Shown here piece after piece: positions 16,029-23,361 of a stretch of DNA of 54,743 nt; within the stretch, counting starts at the first letter, position 1; every line of letters begins with the position of its first letter. The notes under the pieces are model-generated. The model ran no database searches. It saw only the letters and a list, made by a program, of their open reading frames with translations, and had not been told where the DNA came from. The stretch comes from Chloroflexota bacterium (GTDB lineage Bacteria; Chloroflexota; FW602-bin22; JACPRP01): positions 1-54,743 of the forward strand of contig JACQUC010000136.1 in the NCBI GenBank assembly GCA_016210495.1, given 5' to 3'. Made by a program: the position numbers and the translations under genes.

Positions 16029-16238
16029 ATGATCGAAAAGATCACGCTGGAGGAGTGCACAGGATGCGGGGTCTGCGTCGACGTTTGCCCCATGGACGTG
16101 CTCCGTATGGAGGGTGACTATCCGGCCATAAAGTACCCGATCGACTGTATGACTTGCTTCAACTGCGAGATGGACTGTCCGACTCAGGCGATTTACGTCA
16201 ACGCAGAACGGGCGAAGAAGATACCGCTACCTTGGTAG
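16029..16238 (+). CDS. Dicluster [4Fe-4S] ferredoxin
   Basis: 69 residues with two full CxxCxxCxxxCP motifs: Cys10-13-16-20 and Cys40-43-46-50. It is predicted to carry two [4Fe-4S] clusters and to shuttle low-potential electrons. The position right after the bicupins suggests it serves a redox step of the island, perhaps through a partner encoded elsewhere. GGAG (16017-16020) lies 8 bases before the ATG. Confidence 0.92.
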   Translation: MIEKITLEECTGCGVCVDVCPMDVLRMEGDYPAIKYPIDCMTCFNCEMDCPTQAIYVNAERAKKIPLPW

Positions 16239-16252
16239 TCGAAACTTGCCTA

Positions 16253-16280
16253 TTGACAAACTCGCGGCTAACTGTATACT
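16253..16280 (+). promoter_or_regulatory. Promoter of the ABC transporter ATPase-permease genes
   Basis: TTGACA (16253-16258), 16-base spacer, TATACT (16275-16280). The start point would be near 16287, about 30 bases before the GTG of the ATPase gene. The transporter core can thus be made separately from the binding proteins. Confidence 0.7.
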
Positions 16281-16318
16281 GAAGCGCAATCCGAAGATCA
16301 TAGAAAGGACGGAGGACA

Positions 16319-17221
16319 GTGCAGGCTGAGAAACATCTGGCAAGCGATGGGGCCACAGGAGTTGAGTCTCGCTTGTCTATCAGCGGTGCCGCTAAGCTGG
16401 AGGCTCAAAACGTCGGGGTAGAGTATCATAATGTGCGGACCGGCAAACGGCTCGTTGCCCTGGACGGGGTGAGCCTCAAGATAAGGCCCGGCGAGTTTCT
16501 GTCTATCGTGGGACCGAGCGGCTGCGGCAAGACGACCTTCTTGAATGCCGTGGACGGTCTCTTGAAGATCTCCAGGGGTAAACTTCTTTTGGACGGAAGG
16601 CTCATTTCGGCGCCAGGCAGAGACCGCGCGATGGTCTTCCAAAGCGCCTCTTTGCTGCCGTGGCGTACGGTGATGGGCAACATTGTGTACGGCCTAGAGA
16701 TTCAGCATCGCAACGCTCAAGAAGCCAGGGAACGAGTGCAAGGCCTTATCAATCTTGTGGGGTTGACGGGGTTCGAGCACGCATATCCCAGCGAGCTATC
16801 GGGTGGTATGCAGCAAAGGGTGAACCTGGCGCGCGCGCTGGCTGTGGATCCGGAAATCCTTCTCCTGGACGAGCCGTTCGCCTCATTGGACGCCCAGACA
16901 AGAGAGTTCATGCAATATGAGCTGCTAAAAGTGTGGAACGCGACCAGGAAGACGGCGCTGTTCATCACGCACCAGATCAGCGAGGCTGTCTATCTGTCCG
17001 ACCGGGTCGTTGTGTTCTCCGGGCGCCCTGGGAAGGTGAAGGATGTTATCGACATCGACATCCCACGCCCACGCAAGCTCAGCGTGAAAAGGGATCCGAG
17101 GTTTCTGGAGTACGAGGACAGGATATGGGTCCACATCGAGGAAGAGGTCAAGAAGCAGGGCCTCATCCGTATGGACGATGAGGAACCGTCAGGTGCGCTG
17201 AAGAAGTCAAGAGACGACTAG
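16319..17221 (+). CDS. ABC transporter ATP-binding protein (SsuB/TauB type)
   Basis: 300 residues from a GTG at 16319. GGAGG sits at 16311-16315, only 3 bases away, so a site at AAGGA (16305-16309) may be the one used. Walker A is GPSGCGKTT, the signature LSGGMQQRVNLARAL, Walker B ILLLDEPFASLD, and the H-loop is in LFITHQISEAVYLSDRV. This is the nitrate/sulfonate/taurine-type importer ATPase, the usual partner of NMT1-type binding proteins. About 30 extra residues precede the domain. The permease gene follows after 26 bases. Confidence 0.93.
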   Translation: MQAEKHLASDGATGVESRLSISGAAKLEAQNVGVEYHNVRTGKRLVALDGVSLKIRPGEFLSIVGPSGCGKTTFLNAVDGLLKISRGKLLLDGRLISAPGRDRAMVFQSASLLPWRTVMGNIVYGLEIQHRNAQEARERVQGLINLVGLTGFEHAYPSELSGGMQQRVNLARALAVDPEILLLDEPFASLDAQTREFMQYELLKVWNATRKTALFITHQISEAVYLSDRVVVFSGRPGKVKDVIDIDIPRPRKLSVKRDPRFLEYEDRIWVHIEEEVKKQGLIRMDDEEPSGALKKSRDD

Positions 17222-17247
17222 TCTGGGCGAGAAGGAGGTGGTGAACT

Positions 17248-18093
17248 ATGATGCAGGAACTAGAGCTGATCGAAGAGGGGATGCTGGGGGCTCCGAAGAA
17301 GGCTTCCAAGTGGACACTCTTATATCGACGTTTTGAGGGGATTATCTTCGGCATCGTGGCGATTGTTGCGTTTGGGGCACTGTGGGAGTACATCGGCACC
17401 AGCGGGGTCATGAATCCGATGTTTACCAGTTCCCCCTCGCTCATCTATAAGGCGGGCGCGAAGCTGATCGCGGACGGCAAGATCTGGAACGACATGTATG
17501 TGAGCGCAACCGAGTTTAGCCTTGGTTATGGCCTCTCCATCTTCGTGGGCATTCCGGCCGGCATCCTGTTCGGGTGGTACAGGCGGCTCAACTACGTGGC
17601 CGATCCCTTCGTCGCCGCCCTGTACGCGACGCCGCGCGTGGCCTTGCTGCCACTGCTGATCATCTGGTTCGGCATCGGGATAAACTCCAAGATCGCCGTT
17701 ATCTTTCTCGGCGCAGTCTTTCCCATCCTGATGAACACGTTCTCCGGCGTACGAACGCTGGATGCGTCGTTGCTGAACGCCGCGCGGTCATTCGGGGCCA
17801 ACGACAGGCAGATTTTCACCACAATTGCGCTGCCCGGTTCCGTGCCCTTCATCCTCACCGGTCTGCGCCTGGGAGTGGGTCGAGCGCTGATCGGCGTGGT
17901 GGTGGGCGAGTTGTACGCGGCGACCGCTGGTGTGGGCTACCTGATCGCCGTGGCGGGGGCGACGTTTCAGACGGATAAGGTTATGGTTGGTGTGTTGATA
18001 ATCGCCTCCTGGGGCATCATATTCCTCAAGGTTCTCGAAGCGATCGAGGGCAAGTTCGACGCGTGGCGCCCGCAGAGGGCCGGGGCCGAATAA
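17248..18093 (+). CDS. ABC transporter permease (SsuC/TauC type)
   Basis: 281 residues, with GGAGG upstream of the ATG. It has about six hydrophobic segments (for example IIFGIVAIVAFGALWEYIG and LSIFVGIPAGILFGWY) and the binding-protein-dependent permease signature around FSGVRTLDASLLNAARSFGANDRQIFTTIALPGSVPFILTGLRLGVGRA in successive pieces, with the EAA-like loop that docks onto the ATPase. It completes the importer with the ATPase at 16319 and the lipoproteins at 4278 and 12629. It is the last gene of the island. Confidence 0.93.
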   Translation: MMQELELIEEGMLGAPKKASKWTLLYRRFEGIIFGIVAIVAFGALWEYIGTSGVMNPMFTSSPSLIYKAGAKLIADGKIWNDMYVSATEFSLGYGLSIFVGIPAGILFGWYRRLNYVADPFVAALYATPRVALLPLLIIWFGIGINSKIAVIFLGAVFPILMNTFSGVRTLDASLLNAARSFGANDRQIFTTIALPGSVPFILTGLRLGVGRALIGVVVGELYAATAGVGYLIAVAGATFQTDKVMVGVLIIASWGIIFLKVLEAIEGKFDAWRPQRAGAE

Positions 18094-18165
18094 CTGTCCT
18101 GAGGCAAGCGCCAAAGCTCAACGCATCGCAACTGATCCAGCACGTAGGCAAGTCGCAAAAATTCC

Positions 18166-18194
18166 TTGCATTTGCCCTCGGTTTCTGCTAGAAT
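18166..18194 (+). promoter_or_regulatory. Promoter of the tRNA-Ala/T-box/leuS transcript
   Basis: TTGCAT (18166-18171), 17-base spacer, TAGAAT (18189-18194). Start near 18201. The next 105 bases precede the tRNA; CGCTAG (18197-18202) can pair with TTAGCG (18295-18300), enclosing about 104 bases. Confidence 0.6.
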
Positions 18195-18306
18195 TTCGCT
18201 AGATGGTCGAGTGAGCCGTCGGATCGTGCGAGGTTGCCCAGATCGAGCAGTTGACGCTTCCTCTGCTGGTGGCAACGTACCCGTTCGCGGTGCCTTAGCG
18301 ATCGTT

Positions 18307-18382
18307 GGGCCTGTGGCGCAACTGGGAGCGCGCGACACTGGCAGTGTCGAGGTCAGGGGTTCGAGTCCCCTCAGGTCCACCA
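18307..18382 (+). tRNA. tRNA-Ala (anticodon GGC)
   Basis: A complete 76-base cloverleaf with encoded CCA. The acceptor is GGGCCTG (18307-18313) with CAGGTCC (18372-18378), the D stem is GCGC/GCGC, and the anticodon stem is CGACA/TGTCG with loop CTGGCAG, giving anticodon GGC. The T arm is AGGGG-TTCGAGT-CCCCT and the discriminator is A. The G3:U70 wobble pair, the identity element for alanyl-tRNA synthetase, is present. The CCA end is only 8 bases from the T-box antiterminator of leuS. Confidence 0.95.
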
Positions 18383-18390
18383 ATTCAACC

Positions 18391-18447
18391 AGGGTGGTAC
18401 GCGGAATGACCTTTCGTCCCTGAATTTGTGGTGGCGAGAGGTCTTTT
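18391..18447 (+). promoter_or_regulatory. T-box antiterminator/terminator before leuS
   Basis: AGGGTGGTACGCGG (18391-18404) followed by TTTCGTCCCT (18412-18421) is the T-box antiterminator core. AGGG pairs with CCCT, and the TGGT (18395-18398) bulge matches a tRNA ending ACCA. The competing terminator is GACCTTTCG (18408-18416) with CGAGAGGTC (18435-18443), one G-U pair, then TTTT. In known T-boxes, uncharged tRNA stabilises the antiterminator and turns on the synthetase gene. A normal Stem I with a Leu specifier could not be assigned; any Stem I would have to lie upstream of the embedded tRNA. Confidence 0.75.
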
Positions 18448-18501
18448 GATTGTATGAATGACCCCAAGCACCTTATGCTGAGGGAAAGGAGCCGAGTGGG
18501 A

Positions 18502-20994
18502 TTGAGCGTAAAGTACGACGCGCCAGCGATCGAACGTAAGTGGCAAGCCAGATGGGAAGCCGACAAGCTCTATGAGACCAGCGAGGTTTCCGAAAAGCCT
18601 AAGTGGTATGCGCTCAACATGTTCCCCTACACCTCAGGAGATATCCACATCGGCCACTGGTACCACTTCGCCCCGGCCGACACGCACTCCAGGTTCATGC
18701 GGATGCGCGGCTACAACGTTATGGAGCCGATCGGCTTCGACGCTTTCGGCTTGCCGGCAGAGAACGCGGCCATAAAGAGTGGCATCCATCCGTTCGAGTG
18801 GACGATGCGCAACATCGAACGCATGCGTCGACAGCTCAAGACCATTGGCGCTATGTACGACTGGAGTCGAGAGATCGCCACCTGCGTTCCCGAGTACTAC
18901 AAATGGACCGAATGGCTCTTCTTGCAGCTCTACAAGCACGGACTTGCCTACCGTGCCAAAGCGCCTGCCAACTGGTGCCCTTCGTGCGTGACTGTGCTGG
19001 CTAACGAGCAGGTTATCGAAGGTCGCTGCGAACGATGCGGCAGTCTGGTGACCAGGCGAGACCTGGAGCAATGGTTCTTCAAGATCACTGCTTACGCAGA
19101 AGAGCTCCTGGACTTCAGCGGCATTCAGTGGCCAGATCGAGTCGTGACGATGCAAAGAAACTGGATCGGCAAGAGTGTAGGCGCCGAGATTGTGTTCAAG
19201 ACCGAGGCGGAGGATTTGCCTGTGTTCACCACCAGGCCGGACACGGTGTACGGCGTCACTTTTATGGTACTGGCGCCAGAGCATCCACTGGTCGAGAAGT
19301 TGACCACGTCCGACTGCAGGAAAGAGGTCGAGGAATACGTCGGCATGGCACGACGTGAATCGGAGATCGAGCGGCTGGCGTTGGGACGGGAGAAAACAGG
19401 CGTGTTCATCGGCGCCTACGCGGTGAATCCTCTCAATCAGGAGCGCATTCCCATCTGGATATCAGACTACGTGCTGCCAACTTACGGCACGGGTGCGATT
19501 ATGGGTGTGCCGGGACACGACCAGCGCGACTACGATTTCGCCAAGAAGTTTGGCCTGCCCATCGTGGTAGTCATTGCGCCAGCGGGTTGGCAGGGGGAAG
19601 AGCTAGAAGCCGCGTATGAGGAACCCGGGACCATGGTGAACTCCGGCGCCTTCAATTCCTTGCCGTCCAACGTGGGATGGGAACGCATCGCCGATTTCAT
19701 CGAAGACCGACGTATGGGGCGGCGCAGAATCAACTACCGGTTGCGCGATTGGCTGATCTCGCGCCAGCGTTACTGGGGCGCCCCCATCCCGGTGATTTAC
19801 TGCGAGCGGTGTGGCATCGTGCCTGTTCCCGAGGAGGATCTGCCAGTGCTGCTGCCTGAGGACGCCGAGTTCAAACCTACCGGCGAGTCGCCGCTGAAGT
19901 ACAACGAAGGGTTTGTTAATACGACGTGTCCCTCTTGCGGGGGGCCCGCCAAACGCGAGACGGACAAGATGGACACCTTCCTCTGCTCGTCGTGGTACTT
20001 CCTGCGCTATGCCAGCCCCCGTTACCAGGAAGGGCCATTCGATCAAAATAGGCTCAAGTACTGGCTGCCGGTTGACCAGTATATTGGAGGCGTCGAGCAC
20101 GCCACTATGCACTTGCTATACGCACGCTTCTTCACCAAAGCGCTGCGCGACATCGGACTCATAGATTTCGGGGAGCCGTTCACTCGCCTCTTCAACCAGG
20201 GATTGATCATCGTTCAGAGCCACAAGATGTCCAAATCCAAGGGCAACGTCATCGCGCCGGATCCACTGGTTCAGCAGATAGGCGCCGATGCCGTTCGAGC
20301 TTACCTGATGTTCATTGGACCCTGGGATCAGGGCGGCGAATGGAGCGATCAGGGAATCGGCGGAATACAGCGCTTCCTGAGCCGCGTCTGGAACCTGGTA
20401 CAGGTAGAGGTCTCACGACAGAAGACCGAGGCCAGGGCGCCGAAGTTCCAACAGAAGTCGCAAGCCACAGGTGCGGTGGTGCGAGATCCGCCAAGCACGG
20501 AGGATGTGCGTGATCTGCTGCGGACAACCCACAAGACCATCAAGCGTGTGACTGAGGACGTGGAGAAGTTCCGCTACAACACCATGCTGGCAGCACTTAT
20601 GGAGTACACTAACTACCTGCTGAAGGCGCAGCAGACCGACGTGGTGCAGACGCGGTCGTGGCAGGAAGCCATCGACACATTGCTCTTGCTCTTGGCGCCG
20701 TCGGCGCCCCATCTGGCCGAAGAGCTGTGGGCGGAGCGGGGCAGTCCCTACAGCATACACGACCAGGGCTGGCCTGTCTGGGACGAAGTTCACGCCGCCG
20801 ACGAAGTGTACACCGTGGTGGTGGCGATCAACGGCAAGGTGCGGGACAAGATGACGGTGCCGCTCACGATATCGGAGGCCGAGGTAGGCAAGTTGGCCAT
20901 CGCGCGTGAAAAGATCCGCCGGTTTGTGAGAGATGGGGACGTTTCGAACATCATCTACGTGCCCGGCAGAATGGTGAACATCGTAACGGGCTAA
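18502..20994 (+). CDS. leuS: Leucyl-tRNA synthetase
   Basis: About 830 residues from a TTG at 18502, with AAAGGAG at 18485-18491. An in-frame GTG (18496) and an ATG (18454) are alternatives; the ATG lies only 6 bases after the T-box terminator. Class I motifs are seen: HIGH in SGDIHIGHW and KMSKS in SHKMSKSKGN. The long CP1 insertion has the editing-domain pieces FTTRPDTVYGVTFMVLAPEHPL and IPIWISDYVLPTYGTGAIMGVPGHDQRDYDFA, for hydrolysis of mischarged tRNA-Leu. The zinc-type knuckles CPSC...CERC and CERC are present. The stop codon overlaps that of the convergent ccsA by 3 bases. Transcription is controlled by the T-box upstream. Confidence 0.96.
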   Translation: MSVKYDAPAIERKWQARWEADKLYETSEVSEKPKWYALNMFPYTSGDIHIGHWYHFAPADTHSRFMRMRGYNVMEPIGFDAFGLPAENAAIKSGIHPFEWTMRNIERMRRQLKTIGAMYDWSREIATCVPEYYKWTEWLFLQLYKHGLAYRAKAPANWCPSCVTVLANEQVIEGRCERCGSLVTRRDLEQWFFKITAYAEELLDFSGIQWPDRVVTMQRNWIGKSVGAEIVFKTEAEDLPVFTTRPDTVYGVTFMVLAPEHPLVEKLTTSDCRKEVEEYVGMARRESEIERLALGREKTGVFIGAYAVNPLNQERIPIWISDYVLPTYGTGAIMGVPGHDQRDYDFAKKFGLPIVVVIAPAGWQGEELEAAYEEPGTMVNSGAFNSLPSNVGWERIADFIEDRRMGRRRINYRLRDWLISRQRYWGAPIPVIYCERCGIVPVPEEDLPVLLPEDAEFKPTGESPLKYNEGFVNTTCPSCGGPAKRETDKMDTFLCSSWYFLRYASPRYQEGPFDQNRLKYWLPVDQYIGGVEHATMHLLYARFFTKALRDIGLIDFGEPFTRLFNQGLIIVQSHKMSKSKGNVIAPDPLVQQIGADAVRAYLMFIGPWDQGGEWSDQGIGGIQRFLSRVWNLVQVEVSRQKTEARAPKFQQKSQATGAVVRDPPSTEDVRDLLRTTHKTIKRVTEDVEKFRYNTMLAALMEYTNYLLKAQQTDVVQTRSWQEAIDTLLLLLAPSAPHLAEELWAERGSPYSIHDQGWPVWDEVHAADEVYTVVVAINGKVRDKMTVPLTISEAEVGKLAIAREKIRRFVRDGDVSNIIYVPGRMVNIVTG

Positions 20995-21806
20995 TCGAGC
21001 CCTGCGTAGCTATGGAGCCCGCTTAAGAGTAGGTTCACGCCGAAGAAAGTGAACAGAGTGGCGATGAAGCCAACCACAAGCAGGACCGCGCTGGGCTTAC
21101 CTTTCCAGCCGACGACCGTCCGCGTGTGAAGGTATCCAAGGTAGATGAGCCACGTGACCAGGGAAGCCGTCTCTTTGGGATCCCAGCCCCAGTAGCGTCC
21201 CCACGCGATATTACCCCAGTAGGCGCCAAGGATGATGACCAGAGCGAAGAGCGGCACGCCGACGATCACCGATTTGTAGCTAACCTCGTCCAGGATTTCA
21301 GCCGATGGCAGCCACCCCGCCCGACGACGATCAGCCTGCACCAGGTATAAGGCCGCGGCCACAAAGGCAACCGCAAACATCCCGTACGAGAAGATGGAGA
21401 CCGCGACGTGAACTGTCAGCAAGAGATTGTTCTGCAGCGCCGGTACGAGGGGCTCGATGCTCGAAGGAACAGTGAACGAGTACACTAACAGCAGCAAGGC
21501 AATGGGCACCACCAGCAGACCCAGCGATCTGGACCTGATCTGTCGCTCGAACACAAGGTAGGACAGCACGATGCCCCACGCAAAGCTGACGCTGAACTCG
21601 TACATGTTGGCAAATGGTCCGTGGCCCGACGCAATGGTCCGGAAAATAAGGGCCAACGTAAGGAAAATGCCACCGAGCCATCCGATGATCGTTGCCGCTT
21701 TGCCAAAGTCCTCACTCTTGCTGGCCGTGTGCACGGCATAGAGCGAAGTTGCCACCAGCAGCGAAATGAATGAGCTTGTAACCATATACAGCGACATCTT
21801 TGCCAT
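20991..21806 (-). CDS. ccsA: Cytochrome c assembly protein CcsA/ResC
   Basis: 271 residues from the ATG at 21806 (GGGAG 8 bases upstream). It has about eight hydrophobic segments and the heme-handling WWD-type signature WGRYWGWDPKETASLVTW, with conserved His in VHVAVSIFSYG and YLHTRTV. CcsA/ResC with ResB forms the system II heme exporter and cytochrome c lyase in the cytoplasmic membrane. It follows resB after 75 bases in the same direction. Confidence 0.93.
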   Translation of the reverse strand: MAKMSLYMVTSSFISLLVATSLYAVHTASKSEDFGKAATIIGWLGGIFLTLALIFRTIASGHGPFANMYEFSVSFAWGIVLSYLVFERQIRSRSLGLLVVPIALLLLVYSFTVPSSIEPLVPALQNNLLLTVHVAVSIFSYGMFAVAFVAAALYLVQADRRRAGWLPSAEILDEVSYKSVIVGVPLFALVIILGAYWGNIAWGRYWGWDPKETASLVTWLIYLGYLHTRTVVGWKGKPSAVLLVVGFIATLFTFFGVNLLLSGLHSYAGLD

Positions 21807-21881
21807 AGACGTACTCCCTTCTACGAACGCCACTACACTACGCCTGTCTCCGGAAATGGCGAAGACACGCCTCCAGCCGCG

Positions 21882-23291
21882 TCATGAAGCGGCTTTCCTC
21901 CCAAGGCCAGTTGCTTGCCTGACGTCATCTACCAGACGTTCGAACTCTGGCCTAAAGTTTGACATACGATCGGTTGATCCGACAAGAGTAAGCTCGTTCG
22001 GCCCAATACGACCCCAGAGCCGTCGTCTTGGAAGGTAAAATGTCAGCGATGCGCCAATAACCAGCAGCGCTGCGGCGAGCCAAACGATCGGTGCGCCCGG
22101 GTCCTTCACTACGCGGAGACCTGTAAACTGGGATATGCCTTGCAATGTGACCTGCAAATCGCCGATGGTCTTCGGCTGATTGGCTTTCAGGGTTTCCAGC
22201 GCGACCGGTTTGTCGCCTTCGAAAAGCTGAACGCCCAAGCCTCTACTATCGCCGGAGCCCCTGGGAAGACTCAAAATGAGTGTCTGGTCAGCCGAAGGCA
22301 GGTTCAACCAGCCAACGGACGTCGACGCCGTTCCCCCCGACAGGGCGACAGCATCGGAGAACGCGATGCCATTGCGCGAATCCTTTACCTCCACATTGGC
22401 CACTGGGCCATAAAAAGCCTGATGGAACCTGACGCCCTTGTATTCCAGGGGCTCGTTGACTCTGATGCGCTGCCTCAGCACTTCCCGGCCGCCATCGATG
22501 ATCGTAAGGTCGCTGTAGTAGTCCTTAGCGCGGCCATCGTCCCAGAACTCGGCAGTGAAGTCGTCGCAGCGCACGGAGAAGCTCTCACCAAACCCCACCT
22601 GGTACGTTTGCCCTTCAGGAACAATAGCGCTGTCGTCCACGAAGCCGAACATCCCACCCACGAGAGTGCCGACCATCAAAACAACCAGGCTGAAGTGCGT
22701 TGCCAAAGTGCCAAGCCTGAAGACGCCAAACTTGTCGGCGTAGAAGTGGGTCACCCCATTCTCTTCCAAGAAGAAGATCTTGTATCGCTTTCGGGAAAGC
22801 GTGTGAAACACGGCCTCGGCATTGTCGCCGGCCCCGACGCCCGGACGTTTCAGCTTGAGGACGCTGCGCAGCGCGGTGTTGCGTAGAAACCCATCGCTTG
22901 CAAGTACCCCCGGGGAAAAAGTGGTTCGCCACAGAGCGGGCAGACGGTTGACGGTGCAGATGACCGTATTGAAGATCAGGGTGACGAGGAGGATCTTGAA
23001 CCAGAAGACGCGATAGACATCGAACAATCCCAGCGAGCTATACACATGTGTGAAGACTCCGTATCTGGGACGGACGTTGGTCGTCAGCCATCGAGCGTAT
23101 TCGGCCGAGTTGCCGACGATGCTCTCCGGCACCTGCGGCAATAGGGAGCCGACAAAAGACGAGGCGGCTATGACGAGAATCAAGACTACGGCCAGCTTGA
23201 CATTCGTGAATAGCCGCCAGAGCTTGTCGAACACATTTGCCTGCGACGCTGCACGCACTTGGTCGCCTTCGGCACGACCCGCGATGGTCAC
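21882..23291 (-). CDS. resB: Cytochrome c biogenesis protein ResB/Ccs1
   Basis: 469 residues from a GTG at 23291, preceded by GGGGGAAGA. It has the ResB plan: three N-terminal membrane segments (VKLAVVLILVIAASSFVGSLLP, FWFKILLVTLIFNTVICTV, LATHFSLVVLMVGTLVGGMFG), a large outside domain (YQVGFGESFSVRCDDFTAEF, NEPLEYKGVRFHQAFYG), and a last membrane segment (APIVWLAAALLVIGASLTFYLP). It works with CcsA in system II cytochrome c maturation. No thiol-disulfide partner (ResA/CcdA) lies in the window. A promoter is visible at 23360-23332. Confidence 0.93.
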   Translation of the reverse strand: MTIAGRAEGDQVRAASQANVFDKLWRLFTNVKLAVVLILVIAASSFVGSLLPQVPESIVGNSAEYARWLTTNVRPRYGVFTHVYSSLGLFDVYRVFWFKILLVTLIFNTVICTVNRLPALWRTTFSPGVLASDGFLRNTALRSVLKLKRPGVGAGDNAEAVFHTLSRKRYKIFFLEENGVTHFYADKFGVFRLGTLATHFSLVVLMVGTLVGGMFGFVDDSAIVPEGQTYQVGFGESFSVRCDDFTAEFWDDGRAKDYYSDLTIIDGGREVLRQRIRVNEPLEYKGVRFHQAFYGPVANVEVKDSRNGIAFSDAVALSGGTASTSVGWLNLPSADQTLILSLPRGSGDSRGLGVQLFEGDKPVALETLKANQPKTIGDLQVTLQGISQFTGLRVVKDPGAPIVWLAAALLVIGASLTFYLPRRRLWGRIGPNELTLVGSTDRMSNFRPEFERLVDDVRQATGLGRKAAS

Positions 23292-23331
23292 TCTTCCCCC
23301 TTGAAGCCTCGCGCCAACACTCTACCACGTT

Positions 23332-23360
23332 ATAGTACTGGTAGTGGAAGACTATGTCAA
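23332..23360 (-). promoter_or_regulatory. Promoter of resB-ccsA
   Basis: Minus strand TTGACA (23360-23355), 17-base spacer, TACTAT (23337-23332). It lies between the PD40 gene stop and resB. Confidence 0.55.
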
Positions 23361-23361
23361 A

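Noticed and set aside
21882..23291. Plus-strand open frames over resB
   Set aside because: They lack motifs. ResB membrane segments and conserved blocks are clear on the minus strand.
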